Below, piece after piece: positions 23,356-31,270 of a stretch of DNA of 36,049 nt (the first letter of the stretch is position 1; each line of letters opens with the position of its first letter). Under the pieces are notes generated by a model. That model was not told the DNA's origin, searched no databases, and saw nothing but the letters and a program-made list of their open reading frames with translations. Both the position numbers and the translations under genes were made by a program. The DNA is taken from the IMG/VR virus record IMGVR_UViG_3300022752_005685, positions 1 to 36,049 of that record, one strand, 5' to 3'. The DNA is from a virus.

Positions 23356-24732
23356 ATGCCACGTTACGATTCTGAAAATCTTGCTGCCATCGACCCCGAA
23401 TTCCGTCGGCAGCACAATCTTGATAACGGCCCCCGCAAGAATAGCCCGTACACATACGGCAAAAACGTTCTGATTGCGGCTGGCAACGAACTCATGGCCA
23501 ACGGGCTTTGCCTGCGGCTTATGCCCATGTACGAAGAGGGCGGCCGGGAGTTTGTTCAATTCCGCGAAGGCCACGATGACGTCGCGATTGGCGACTGGTG
23601 CCGGTTGCGCACGGTAGCCCACTGGGTTGGCAATCCGGGCGTGTGCATGATCCTCACCGACGGCTCTCCGGAAATGGACATCCGTGAGAACCCGTACAAC
23701 TTGTTGTACAACGTTGCGTGGAAGAACAAGGAAACTCCGGGCATCGGCCGCTTGTACAGCGAACTGCTCCAGAAGCCGAAGGTCATGAAGTCTCACATCG
23801 GCTCGCTGACCAAGCCCGAAAAGATTTTGTTCGTGTCTGCCAGCATCGTCACCACCGACGACCGCGGGCAGGTTGTATTGAGCCAGTTCCTTGACGACCC
23901 GAAGAAGAACGCCCGGGTGATCGGTCTCAAGTTCAGCGCGCTTCAGTCGTTGTTCTCGATCCTCAAGGTTCGTGACTCGGACACTAACGAGTACCTGACC
24001 GGCGACATGTTGTCGTTTGGTCCGGCTAAGTTGTTGACCATTCTGCCTGAAGCGTTTCAGAGCAAGGAGCAGAAGGTAGCCGGCGTTGGCGAACACGGTC
24101 AGGAGGCGTTCTTCTGCCCGAAGTACGCTCGCGGCCAAAAGGACTCGCAATACATCGTCGGCTACCCGCCGCCGGATCGCCGCAGCGCGTTCACCCACTT
24201 CGCGATCGTTCACGACACGTATAACGGCCAGCAGATTTCGCTGGAGCCGTATGCGGATCGAATCGCGGAAGAGGCGCAGTCGTGGGATCAGGCGCTCAAC
24301 GTGCTGTCGTACGAAGAGCAGGCTGAAAAGTTGGCTGGTGCGTTCCCCCGCGAGGCTCTTGAGTTCGCGTGGCGGGAGTATCCGCAGTACTTGACGGCGC
24401 TTGGTCGCAACACCACGACGTCGGCACCCGTCGCGTCGTCCGACTTTGTCGACGACGAGAACGACGAGGCGGTGCAGGCGTTTCAGCAGCGGCCGTCGCG
24501 CCCGTCGGCTCACAAGCCGGCCCCGAAGGCCGCCGACCCCGTTGGCGCACCGTGGGGCGACGCGACTCCCGAAGGCGAAATCAGCGCCGAGGAAGCCGCT
24601 GGCGTGGGCGATCTGTTCTCTGCGACGTCAACATCGCCGCCGCCACCGGAAGTGGAGCCGGCCGGCGAGAAGTTGAAGGCGGCTGACATTCTTGCGCGCG
24701 CTCGCGCCAAGGCCGCCAAGTTGAAGAAGTAG
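23356..24732 (+). CDS. Abundant-looking phage protein, candidate single-strand DNA-binding protein
   Basis: 458 residues. The first 340 form a folded domain (PRKNSPYTYGKNVLIAAGNE; FVSASIVTTDDRG; LQSLFSILKVRD), and the last 110 are a disordered Ala/Pro/Asp-rich linker with APWGDA. The C-terminus is basic (ILARARAKAAKLKK), unlike the acidic tip of classical SSB. It has its own promoter with an operator-like repeat, GAGG upstream of ATG 23356, a strong hairpin behind it, and codon use biased to AAG, AAC and GCC. Location between polymerase and recombinase suggests an ssDNA-binding or structural replication protein. That is inference; I do not recognise the family. Confidence 0.6.
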   Translation: MPRYDSENLAAIDPEFRRQHNLDNGPRKNSPYTYGKNVLIAAGNELMANGLCLRLMPMYEEGGREFVQFREGHDDVAIGDWCRLRTVAHWVGNPGVCMILTDGSPEMDIRENPYNLLYNVAWKNKETPGIGRLYSELLQKPKVMKSHIGSLTKPEKILFVSASIVTTDDRGQVVLSQFLDDPKKNARVIGLKFSALQSLFSILKVRDSDTNEYLTGDMLSFGPAKLLTILPEAFQSKEQKVAGVGEHGQEAFFCPKYARGQKDSQYIVGYPPPDRRSAFTHFAIVHDTYNGQQISLEPYADRIAEEAQSWDQALNVLSYEEQAEKLAGAFPREALEFAWREYPQYLTALGRNTTTSAPVASSDFVDDENDEAVQAFQQRPSRPSAHKPAPKAADPVGAPWGDATPEGEISAEEAAGVGDLFSATSTSPPPPEVEPAGEKLKAADILARARAKAAKLKK

Positions 24733-24741
24733 TTTCTTTTG

Positions 24742-24792
24742 CCGCCATAGGGCCGTGGGCAGCGCGCGCTTTTCGCCCCGGTCCTGTGGCGG
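24742..24792 (+). terminator. Strong hairpin behind the 23356 gene (terminator or attenuator)
   Basis: Positions 24742-24754 (CCGCCATAGGGCC) can pair over 13 consecutive positions with 24780-24792 (GGTCCTGTGGCGG) if two G-U pairs are allowed. The stem continues inward with GGGC (24757-24760) / GCCC (24775-24778), enclosing AGCGCGCGCT. TTATTT follows. It lies between the stop at 24732 and the small gene at 24811. It could end or weaken transcription, or stabilise the upstream mRNA, and so raise the 23356 product relative to the downstream genes. Confidence 0.65.
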
Positions 24793-24810
24793 TTATTTCA
24801 TAGAGGCAAC

Positions 24811-24939
24811 ATGACTGTTGAAGAAGCAACAAATATCTTAAAGCACTACAAGAGCATAAAACTACACCGCGCTGATACTCGGTGGAAGTGGATAAAGCAA
24901 CAACTGGCAGAAGCCAAAAAGAAACACACCGCTAATTAG
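24811..24939 (+). CDS. Tiny basic protein (42 aa)
   Basis: ATG 24811 has AGAGG at 24802-24806. The peptide is MTVEEATNILKHYKS, then IKLHRADTRWKWIKQQLAEAKKK, ending KHTAN. It looks like a basic amphipathic helix with a Trp-Lys-Trp centre. It lies after the hairpin and 12 bases before the recombinase gene, so it probably shares that gene's transcript. No family is recognised. Its length, clean ribosome site and fit to the gap support it as a real small gene. Confidence 0.55.
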   Translation: MTVEEATNILKHYKSIKLHRADTRWKWIKQQLAEAKKKHTAN

Positions 24940-24951
24940 ATAGGATGAATC

Positions 24952-26328
24952 ATGGGTCGTAAGAGAAAAAATGCTGATACGGAAGTCAGCGTGTTCGACG
25001 TCAACGGCGAACACCCTGTAATCACCGAAGTCCTCAAGGCAACTGCCGAGGATAACGACCCGCTTATCGGGTTGCCGCTGCCGTCTTTGGCGGCGCGCTA
25101 TTTATTGCAAGCGAACATCTTTCCGTTGTCTCGCTTTACACAACTCCGCGGCGAGTTTAGTTCTGGTAAGTCCGCGCTATTGATCGAGATTATGCGCTGG
25201 TTCCACATGTACGGCGGCGGCGGCATTCTCATCGATACCGAGAACAAGGGTAGCCCCACGATGATGGCCGGCATTTTCGGCCACAACCCGCAGTATATCG
25301 GCCGCACCAAGGTGACCACGGCCGCAAGCGTTGAAGAGTGGCAGAGCAAGTACATGGGGTACTGCAAGGCGATTCATGCGCAAATCGACGCGGCGAATGC
25401 GCCGGATCGAGTGATTCCGATTTGCATCGGCGTCGACTCGATATCGGCCGTCGAGGTTGATCGTCGCGTTGAAAAGGTGGCTGACGAGGGTCACGCCGCG
25501 GCTGGCCACCCCTACCTCGCCCGTAATCTCTCTGACTTCATGCGGACGGCTCTCGTACCCACGTTGCGGCATTATCCAATCGCGCTGATTGCAACGAATC
25601 ACCTCAAGGAGGAAATTAACTCCATGGGATTCGGTCCGCCAAAGAAGTACGCTCCGGGCGGTGCCAGCCTCGATTACTACCCGACGTTGATCATCGACAT
25701 GCAGAAGGCGTCGCGCAACGGCATCATCGCCGGCCGCGCTGAGGGTCAGGCTGTGCGGTTGACGGCTACCAAGAACAATCTTGGCGCCCCCGGCCGGAAG
25801 TTGACTGTGAACCTCATGTGGTACACCGACATCATCGAGGTTGTGGATGCCAACGGGAACAAGACGTATCGGAACCAGCAGTACCATTACTGGGACTGGA
25901 ATACGGCTACGACGCGGCTGTTGATCGATTTGCAGGCGGCCGATAAGAAGCCGCAGCCCGGCATCGATCCGAAGTTGCCGGCTTTGTTGAAACAGGTCTG
26001 CGATCTGGAATACAAGCACGGCACTAAGAACGCTGAAACGCCGCTTGTTTATTCTTCTGCGCTTGGCATTACCAAGCAGAACGCTGTTTCGGAGGTCGAG
26101 GCTTCCGTGGCGCTGGAAGAGAACAAGAACGTGTTGAGCGTGCTGCACGGCCTGCTCGGTGTCAACGAGTACACCATCTGTGATCCGGCTAAGAAGTACC
26201 GCGCACAGGTGACGGAAGAGTTGAAGAAGCAGCAGATGACCGACGTGCCCGAATTGATGGCTGCGGCCAGCCTTTCCGGCGACACGCTGATTCCCGAAGA
26301 CTTTGATCCGCTCGGTCAAGTTGATTGA
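24952..26328 (+). CDS. RecA/UvsX-like recombinase
   Basis: The RecA core is clear: Walker A GEFSSGKS (67-74), an IDTENKGSP strand like the RecA 'DAExxxD' region, Walker B CIGVDSISAVEV (about 160), and LIATNHLKEEI followed by YAPGGASLDYYPTLIIDMQ, which matches the L2 loop and 'GGxALxFYAxxRLDI' segment. It should form filaments on single-stranded DNA and carry out strand exchange for recombination-dependent replication. The C-terminal 130 residues (from about 330) are longer than in RecA and unrecognised. Codon choice is strongly biased (AAG, CTG/TTG, GCC), suggesting high expression. Confidence 0.9.
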   Translation: MGRKRKNADTEVSVFDVNGEHPVITEVLKATAEDNDPLIGLPLPSLAARYLLQANIFPLSRFTQLRGEFSSGKSALLIEIMRWFHMYGGGGILIDTENKGSPTMMAGIFGHNPQYIGRTKVTTAASVEEWQSKYMGYCKAIHAQIDAANAPDRVIPICIGVDSISAVEVDRRVEKVADEGHAAAGHPYLARNLSDFMRTALVPTLRHYPIALIATNHLKEEINSMGFGPPKKYAPGGASLDYYPTLIIDMQKASRNGIIAGRAEGQAVRLTATKNNLGAPGRKLTVNLMWYTDIIEVVDANGNKTYRNQQYHYWDWNTATTRLLIDLQAADKKPQPGIDPKLPALLKQVCDLEYKHGTKNAETPLVYSSALGITKQNAVSEVEASVALEENKNVLSVLHGLLGVNEYTICDPAKKYRAQVTEELKKQQMTDVPELMAAASLSGDTLIPEDFDPLGQVD

Positions 26329-26355
26329 TATTTAATTTGCATCAAGGACGAAGCA

Positions 26356-26883
26356 ATGATCGTAATTGATCTTGAAACGTGGGAATATGAACGCGCGTCT
26401 GACGTCGGTATTCGGCGTTATACGGCAAACTGGGGGAAAGTCGACGCGCCGTGGTATCAGGACCCGGAACGGCTTGAAGACGACCGTACAGCGAGTGTTG
26501 CCGCCGCAGTAGCCGAACTCGCTGTGGCTAAATATCTAAATCGATATTGGCACGGTCACGTCTGGCACGCGACAGAACATCAGCGGTACGACATGTATCC
26601 GGACATCGGCACTAACACCGAGGTTCGTCGCATTCGTATCAGCCAAGGCGTGCCGATTCGCAAGAAGCAGAACCTAATCCCGAATCTTGTGGTATGGGCC
26701 GCGTTTCCTGTTCCGCGAGAATTTCGGCAGGTTGAGATTCGTGGTTGGGTGCATCAAGAAATTGGCTGGCGCGAAGGCGTTCCGGCGAAATACGACCCGA
26801 ATTCAACGCGATTGTTTCCGTTGGACAAACTCAATTCCCCGACGCAAAAAGTGACGAAATGTCAACATGCGATTTTGACATAG
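26356..26883 (+). CDS. Probable PD-(D/E)XK-fold protein (175 aa)
   Basis: The order of elements fits a restriction-endonuclease-like fold: a helix with Glu54 (AAAVAELAVAKYLNRYW), an Asp at 83 (DMYPDIGTNT), a strand with Glu89-Val-Arg91 (TEVRRIRI), then hydrophobic strands (NLVVWAAFPV; QVEIRGWVHQEIGW). Many phage proteins of this shape are predicted nucleases acting on single-stranded or branched DNA. The E-x-R in place of E-x-K is a common variant. The substrate is unknown. It overlaps the next gene by 25 bases and lies right after the recombinase. Confidence 0.6.
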   Translation: MIVIDLETWEYERASDVGIRRYTANWGKVDAPWYQDPERLEDDRTASVAAAVAELAVAKYLNRYWHGHVWHATEHQRYDMYPDIGTNTEVRRIRISQGVPIRKKQNLIPNLVVWAAFPVPREFRQVEIRGWVHQEIGWREGVPAKYDPNSTRLFPLDKLNSPTQKVTKCQHAILT

Positions 26884-27293
26884 TTGCGCAACTAGAAGCG
26901 TCGATAACGCAATGTCGCGCGTTGGACCGTTCGGTATTGCTGCGAGCAGCCGCCGACGAGATTCTTCGACTACGTGCAGAGGTCGCAATATTAATGAATG
27001 AATTCGGATTGGTGAAAAACACTGGTTACAACATGACAGATATCGACATCGACGGTTTGCGGCTGGTGTGCACGTGTGGCGCTTGTCCGGAACAATACGA
27101 CGTTTTTGACGGCGACGTACAGGTCGGCTATTTGAGATTACGGCACGGCTGGTTTCGCGCCGACGTCCCTGTTGCCGGCGGTGAAACAGTGTACGAGTCA
27201 TACCCGAAAGGCGACGGCATCTTTGAAGATGACGAGCGTCTCATTGAATTAACAAAAGCCATCAAGGCGATCAAAGAACACATCAAAGGATGA
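26859..27293 (+). CDS. Hypothetical protein with coiled N-terminus (144 aa)
   Basis: ATG 26859 is chosen because longer frames (from 26745) overlap the PD-(D/E)XK gene heavily. Residues 10-45 form a helix or coiled coil (RSVLLRAAADEILRLRAEVA) like that of the small 9055 protein. Residues about 60-144 are a compact beta-rich domain with two Cys (CTCGACPEQYDVFDG), a repeated Tyr/Gly pattern and an acidic-basic helical end (LTKAIKAIKEHIKG). A fusion of two small phage modules is plausible. No function is recognised. Confidence 0.6.
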   Translation: MSTCDFDIVAQLEASITQCRALDRSVLLRAAADEILRLRAEVAILMNEFGLVKNTGYNMTDIDIDGLRLVCTCGACPEQYDVFDGDVQVGYLRLRHGWFRADVPVAGGETVYESYPKGDGIFEDDERLIELTKAIKAIKEHIKG

Positions 27294-27299
27294 CGTGGA

Positions 27300-27605
27300 A
27301 TGCAATTTGAAGAACTAGAAAATTTGGTGGCAGAGTGGGCACGCGCACGCAGAATTATCCCCAACAGCAACCCGACGGCTCAGTTGATGAAGACAATGTC
27401 GGAGTTGGGCGAACTCGCCGACGCCACGCTCAAGCGCGACGATGACGCAATCGTAGACGGTGTAGGCGATGTGCTAGTGACGTTGATTTTGTACTGTCGG
27501 CTTCACGGCGTGTGCCCCGTGAAATGTCTGGGTGCAGCCTACAACACAATTAAAGACCGCAAGGGAACTTTGACGCCAGAGGGCATCTTCGTCAAGGAAG
27601 AGTAA
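27300..27605 (+). CDS. MazG-like nucleotide pyrophosphohydrolase (101 aa)
   Basis: The all-alpha NTP pyrophosphatase motif is present: SELGELADA with Glu35 and Glu38, then IVDGVGDVLVTL with Asp53 and Asp57 as the second metal pair. The 'YNTIKDRKG' ending is also typical of phage and bacterial MazG-like proteins. Such enzymes split NTPs or dNTPs to monophosphates. In phages they may clean non-canonical nucleotides or reduce (p)ppGpp-type signals, which is inference here. The size fits a single MazG domain. It starts six bases after the previous stop. Confidence 0.82.
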   Translation: MQFEELENLVAEWARARRIIPNSNPTAQLMKTMSELGELADATLKRDDDAIVDGVGDVLVTLILYCRLHGVCPVKCLGAAYNTIKDRKGTLTPEGIFVKEE

Positions 27606-27612
27606 TCGACGC

Positions 27613-28197
27613 ATGGACCGCGATCAGTTTTTTAACCACCTGTTTGACGAACGTGCCCGCGAACATACCGACGGCTTTCAGCGGCAACTGTCGTATGAAA
27701 GTCGTATTGTTCGGCGTGTGTTTAACGAGTGTGGTGTGAAAGTTCCCAGTTGGGGAAAACTTGTAAACCTCTGCAAAGACGAAACCGGCACGCACGAGAT
27801 GAGTTGTGCGTGGTTTAACTCCGCGTTCCCGCGTTTTCCTGCCCGGCTGTGCGGTAAACGTATTGGCTATTGCGGTTACCGCCGCGATGACGCTGGCAAT
27901 AAAACGAGCCTGAGTCTGTATCAGTTGACGATTGGAGAGTTGTTAACAGCAAAGAACAACATCCTTGTCCGGGCGATATCAAAAGCGTTGCACGTCAAAG
28001 AAGTCGACCCAGAGCGCCCATTTGTTCTTGTTTTTCCAATTGTCAGAAAATTCTTTGTCGCGCATAATCTTGACGTAGCGCCTGCACGTGGCACAATGCC
28101 TCGCGTGTCGTGGCGGTTCGAAGAAAACCTCGTCATAAATATCGAACAGTCAGCCTCGTTTTTTTCGGCTGTTGGCCCCGATTGGTTTCAGGACTAG
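27613..28197 (+). CDS. Hypothetical protein (194 aa)
   Basis: A mixed alpha/beta protein starting DRDQFFNHLFDERAREHTD, with scattered Cys (NECGVKV; VNLCKDE; HEMSCAWF; ARLCGKRIGYCGYRR) that do not form a clear zinc motif. The C-terminal half (RPFVLVFPIVRKFFVAHNLD, then VSWRFEENLVINIEQ) looks like a beta-sandwich or a substrate-binding domain. No family is recognised. It lies 7 bases after the MazG-like gene and 9 bases before the next, so it belongs to the same transcript. Confidence 0.6.
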   Translation: MDRDQFFNHLFDERAREHTDGFQRQLSYESRIVRRVFNECGVKVPSWGKLVNLCKDETGTHEMSCAWFNSAFPRFPARLCGKRIGYCGYRRDDAGNKTSLSLYQLTIGELLTAKNNILVRAISKALHVKEVDPERPFVLVFPIVRKFFVAHNLDVAPARGTMPRVSWRFEENLVINIEQSASFFSAVGPDWFQD

Positions 28198-28206
28198 GAG
28201 AAGGTC

Positions 28207-29346
28207 GTGGTTAGGCCGTCGGCACAAAGGTCGCGAAGTGTGTTTGCGCCAGTGCTCGCGGTCTCTTTCAGCGCCAAGCAGTTTGAAGACTGTCGTGACT
28301 TTCTGGCACAACGCACAGCCGATACCGAGTCCATTCCGATTGTCGACGAGGCGCAGTTGTTCATGGCGGCGGACGGCCGAATCGCCGAGAACGATTACCG
28401 CTTTAACGCAATTGGGTTCTCCGCAGTTGCTAGCGCGCTGTCGCAGGGGTTGAATGGCGTCTTCAACGACTTGAGCGGCGAGGCGCGCGCCCGGTACGAC
28501 ATCAGCGCCTCCAGCGGCGACCTGTCTGCTGCCGTCGGCGTGTATAACGCTGTGCTGAAAGCGCGTTTCGAGTTTTTGCGCGAGCGGACGTTACTGGTCA
28601 ACCATCGCGAAAAAACAATCGACGGGTTTCTTGGCTTAGACCACCGGCTGCTCGACAATTCCGTCTTTTTCAACATGGTGTCTGACGAGATTCAACTCAA
28701 GCAACCCACCGCAGAGTTCTATCGGTCTGAAATCATTGGACGCGAATTGCGCATCTACTACATCGACACCAAAACCAAGCGCAATGATATTTATGTCGAT
28801 CCACGCCACATTTTCGCTGGCGGCTGGTATTTCTCAAACCGAGAAGATACCGGTTTTGCAATTCGGGCCGCGCTATGCGTTATGACCAAATTTGGCCCTG
28901 CAATCGAAAACAAACGACGAGGCATGCACATCAGGCACACAGGCGCCGACCTGCTGGGACGCGCCGCTATTCTGATCGGCAAGACCGTTGAGCGCGAAAT
29001 CGATATGGATGTGGTGGCTAAGAACATCAACAGGCTTGTATCGACGTCGCTCAACTTTTCAGATTCAAAGAATGTCCTTGAAGCCGCTACGGCCAATTGG
29101 GTCGACTATCTTGGCCGTTTCAAAGTGTCGCGCGAAGACGCCCGGCAGATATGCAAAAACGCTGCGATGGTTGGCGCGGATATCGATCCTCGCAACCCGC
29201 TCGATGTGTATACGAAGGAGGTCATGACTTCGCGGTCGCTATATGACATGTTCTGTTCAATTTTGCGTTATTCGAGAAATCAGTATCACACTACACGAGA
29301 TGCACTACAGAGTGCCGCAATGCAATTATTGATTCCCAACAGTTAG
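28207..29346 (+). CDS. Hypothetical protein resembling the DUF932/DUF945 phage family
   Basis: GTG 28207 is the likely start, with AGGAGAAGG just upstream. The middle part has the order expected for DUF932-like phage and plasmid proteins: an early GFLGLDHRLLDNSVFFNMV, then FYRSEIIGRELRIYYIDTK, then IFAGGWYFSNREDTGFAIRA with the 'GG-x-x-x-SN-x-E-x-G' turn, and a Cys shortly after (ALCVMTKFG). The C-terminal 100 residues are helical. The family's biochemical role is poorly known. The match is by pattern and needs a profile search. Length (379 aa) is in the usual range. Confidence 0.5.
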   Translation: MVRPSAQRSRSVFAPVLAVSFSAKQFEDCRDFLAQRTADTESIPIVDEAQLFMAADGRIAENDYRFNAIGFSAVASALSQGLNGVFNDLSGEARARYDISASSGDLSAAVGVYNAVLKARFEFLRERTLLVNHREKTIDGFLGLDHRLLDNSVFFNMVSDEIQLKQPTAEFYRSEIIGRELRIYYIDTKTKRNDIYVDPRHIFAGGWYFSNREDTGFAIRAALCVMTKFGPAIENKRRGMHIRHTGADLLGRAAILIGKTVEREIDMDVVAKNINRLVSTSLNFSDSKNVLEAATANWVDYLGRFKVSREDARQICKNAAMVGADIDPRNPLDVYTKEVMTSRSLYDMFCSILRYSRNQYHTTRDALQSAAMQLLIPNS

Positions 29347-29363
29347 TTTCAAAGGAGTAATTT

Positions 29364-30260
29364 ATGGGTCGCAAATCCAACGCGATGTCGATTATGCAAG
29401 CCGACTTTGTTCCAACGCAGGAAAACGAAGACGGCATTTCCGGTCGGCTGAATGAGCACTCGCTTACGGCCGAACTGCGCGATGTCGTTACGGAGATCGA
29501 CCAGATTTTTGGTGATGTTCAGGTTGCAAGCCTGACCGCGTTTTGGCGGGTTGGCAAACTGATCACCGACGTCAAAAACGATCCCGAAACGTACCTGACC
29601 GAAGAGCAGCGGACGGCGCATGTCGACGGCGCCTCGCTCATCATTTCTATTTTTGCGCCTATCTATACCGCTGACCAATTGCGCGGCGCCGTAAATTTCT
29701 ATGAGCGATATCCGAGCGAGCAAGAAATTACTCGGCTCTTGTCGCTCCGCTGCCCCGAGCGCCCGCGTTGGCGGATGACTGTTTCGCACGTGCAGTTGCT
29801 TGCACAAATCAACGACGCCGATCAGCGCTCGACGCTGGAGGAAAAGTGCGCGGACGAGGCTTTAACTGCGCGTAATTTGGCTCAGGAATTACAAGAGATT
29901 CGCGGTAAGCGCAAGAACAGCGGCCGGAAGCATCAGGCGCCCAAGGGTTTAAAGCAGCAACTGCTTGATCTGCTGAACTACCAGAAGCGTTTTATTGCGC
30001 GTTCTGAAAAACTCTGGCTGGCCGAAAGTGAAGACAATATCTACGACGATATCGCAAACACGCCGCCAGAAAAACTTGACGCTGTAATCGTTGGTCTGTT
30101 TGCAGAAATGCGGCAGAATTTTGAAACGATGTCCGACATGGTAGCCGACCACATCGCGATGTGCGCCAAGGTCAACGAAGAGGTCATCGAAAAACTCGAC
30201 GCGGAAGAAGACGAAAGTGCGCCCGCCGCGACAAAACGGAAATCAGACATCACCCGATAA
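29364..30260 (+). CDS. Hypothetical protein with DUF1016-N-like features (298 aa)
   Basis: A strong AAAGGAG site precedes ATG 29364. Residues about 56-70 (ASLTAFWRVGKLITDVKND) and 'QLLAQINDADQRSTLEEKC' followed by a helix (ALTARNLAQELQEIRGK) recall the YhcG/DUF1016 N-terminal domain or a ParB-like helical module. A basic linker (KRKNSGRKHQAPKG) separates it from an all-helical C-terminus ending in an acidic then basic tail. No nuclease residues are seen. It could be a DNA-binding scaffold; the assignment is tentative. Confidence 0.5.
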   Translation: MGRKSNAMSIMQADFVPTQENEDGISGRLNEHSLTAELRDVVTEIDQIFGDVQVASLTAFWRVGKLITDVKNDPETYLTEEQRTAHVDGASLIISIFAPIYTADQLRGAVNFYERYPSEQEITRLLSLRCPERPRWRMTVSHVQLLAQINDADQRSTLEEKCADEALTARNLAQELQEIRGKRKNSGRKHQAPKGLKQQLLDLLNYQKRFIARSEKLWLAESEDNIYDDIANTPPEKLDAVIVGLFAEMRQNFETMSDMVADHIAMCAKVNEEVIEKLDAEEDESAPAATKRKSDITR

Positions 30261-30269
30261 GAGACATCA

Positions 30270-30818
30270 ATGTTTACCATCAAAAACGTACCAGTCGTCA
30301 TTGAACCCGGCGTGGGCGCAATTGAGGCTGAGTTCGCAGTAACAAACCCAACAAAGCGCCGGCGGTCTTTTCCAGTGCATTTGTTCCGTGTGGATTGGTC
30401 TAAGGAGACGCTGGCGGCTGCGCCGATGATTCCGTCGACGCGCACGCCGCATATGTTTTCTTTGACGCGCAACCCAGACGAATCGGTTGCTTTGATTGTG
30501 TACGACAACATGGGGCGGTTAACGTTCGTCTTCACCCGCGACAGTACCGGTAAAGCGTGGGAAAAGAAAGACGTTGCAGCCGAACACGCCGGCAAGACAG
30601 TGACGCAGTTTTCTGTGCGGTTTTCGTTCGGGTCTTCCGGCTCGCGCGATAACTTCATGGCCGCCGTAGACCGTGTCATCGCGCAGGTGCATGCAAACCA
30701 GACGCCCAATCGTGATGACGTGGAAACCGCGTTCAAACTTTTGTCGCGGTCGCGCGTCAGCCCAGTAGTTATGCCGATCGCCGCGGCTAAAAGCACGATG
30801 AAAGAAGTGAAGATATGA
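30270..30818 (+). CDS. Hypothetical protein (182 aa)
   Basis: Mostly beta-strand in character (MFTIKNVPVVIEPGVGAIEA; ESVALIVYDNMGRLTFVFTR) with a helical C-terminus (DDVETAFKLLSRSRV). There is no signal peptide or membrane segment and no catalytic signature. It overlaps the next gene by ATGA (30815-30818), so translation is coupled. The family is not recognised. Confidence 0.6.
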   Translation: MFTIKNVPVVIEPGVGAIEAEFAVTNPTKRRRSFPVHLFRVDWSKETLAAAPMIPSTRTPHMFSLTRNPDESVALIVYDNMGRLTFVFTRDSTGKAWEKKDVAAEHAGKTVTQFSVRFSFGSSGSRDNFMAAVDRVIAQVHANQTPNRDDVETAFKLLSRSRVSPVVMPIAAAKSTMKEVKI

Positions 30819-31255
30819 AAGCCGAAATAGCCAAAAAATGGGTTAGAGCGCTGCGATCAAAGAAGTATCGGCAGGCAAAAGGTGTTTTGAAAATCACTGG
30901 CAAATCGGGTGTTACGCGACACTGTTGTCTCGGTGTATTGTGCGAACTCTATCAGCAGGAACAGCGGTGCAATAAAAAGCCCGCAATTCCCACGCACGAA
31001 ATGCCCGGGCAAGAAGCGTCGGCTGATTTGCCTAAACGCAGTTGCGTGACATCTTTTGGCAAGGATGAAAACTTCATGCTTTTGCCGTCGCGCGTGCAAA
31101 AGTGGGCCGGGCTTAAAAGCGACAACGGGTATCTATTTAATGATGACGTCGCTCACGACGGTTCATTTCATTCTGATCTTGCTACGTTAAATGACGCCGG
31201 CATGTCGTTTGCCGGCATTGCAGATGTCATTGAGGATAACGTAAAACTCCTGTAA
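30815..31255 (+). CDS. Conserved small phage protein of unknown function (146 aa)
   Basis: The pattern is familiar from many phages and prophages: WVRALRSKKYRQAKGVLKI, then HCCLGVLCELY with paired Cys, a variable centre, LPSRVQKWAGLKSDNGYLF, and LATLNDAGMSFAGIADVIE at the end. I recognise the sequence type but know of no named function. The conserved Cys pair and short beta/alpha elements suggest a compact domain. It starts by ATGA overlap with the upstream gene. Confidence 0.75.
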   Translation: MKAEIAKKWVRALRSKKYRQAKGVLKITGKSGVTRHCCLGVLCELYQQEQRCNKKPAIPTHEMPGQEASADLPKRSCVTSFGKDENFMLLPSRVQKWAGLKSDNGYLFNDDVAHDGSFHSDLATLNDAGMSFAGIADVIEDNVKLL

Positions 31256-31270
31256 TAGAACGGATTCTGT

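Noticed and set aside
23308-24513. 401-codon open frame on the minus strand
   Set aside because: It is antisense to the well-supported 23356 gene, has Arg/Leu/Val-rich composition typical of reversed codon-biased coding sequence, and no ribosome site.
25177-26319. 380-codon open frame on the minus strand
   Set aside because: It is antisense to the RecA-like recombinase with its clear Walker motifs; the same codon-bias shadow effect applies.
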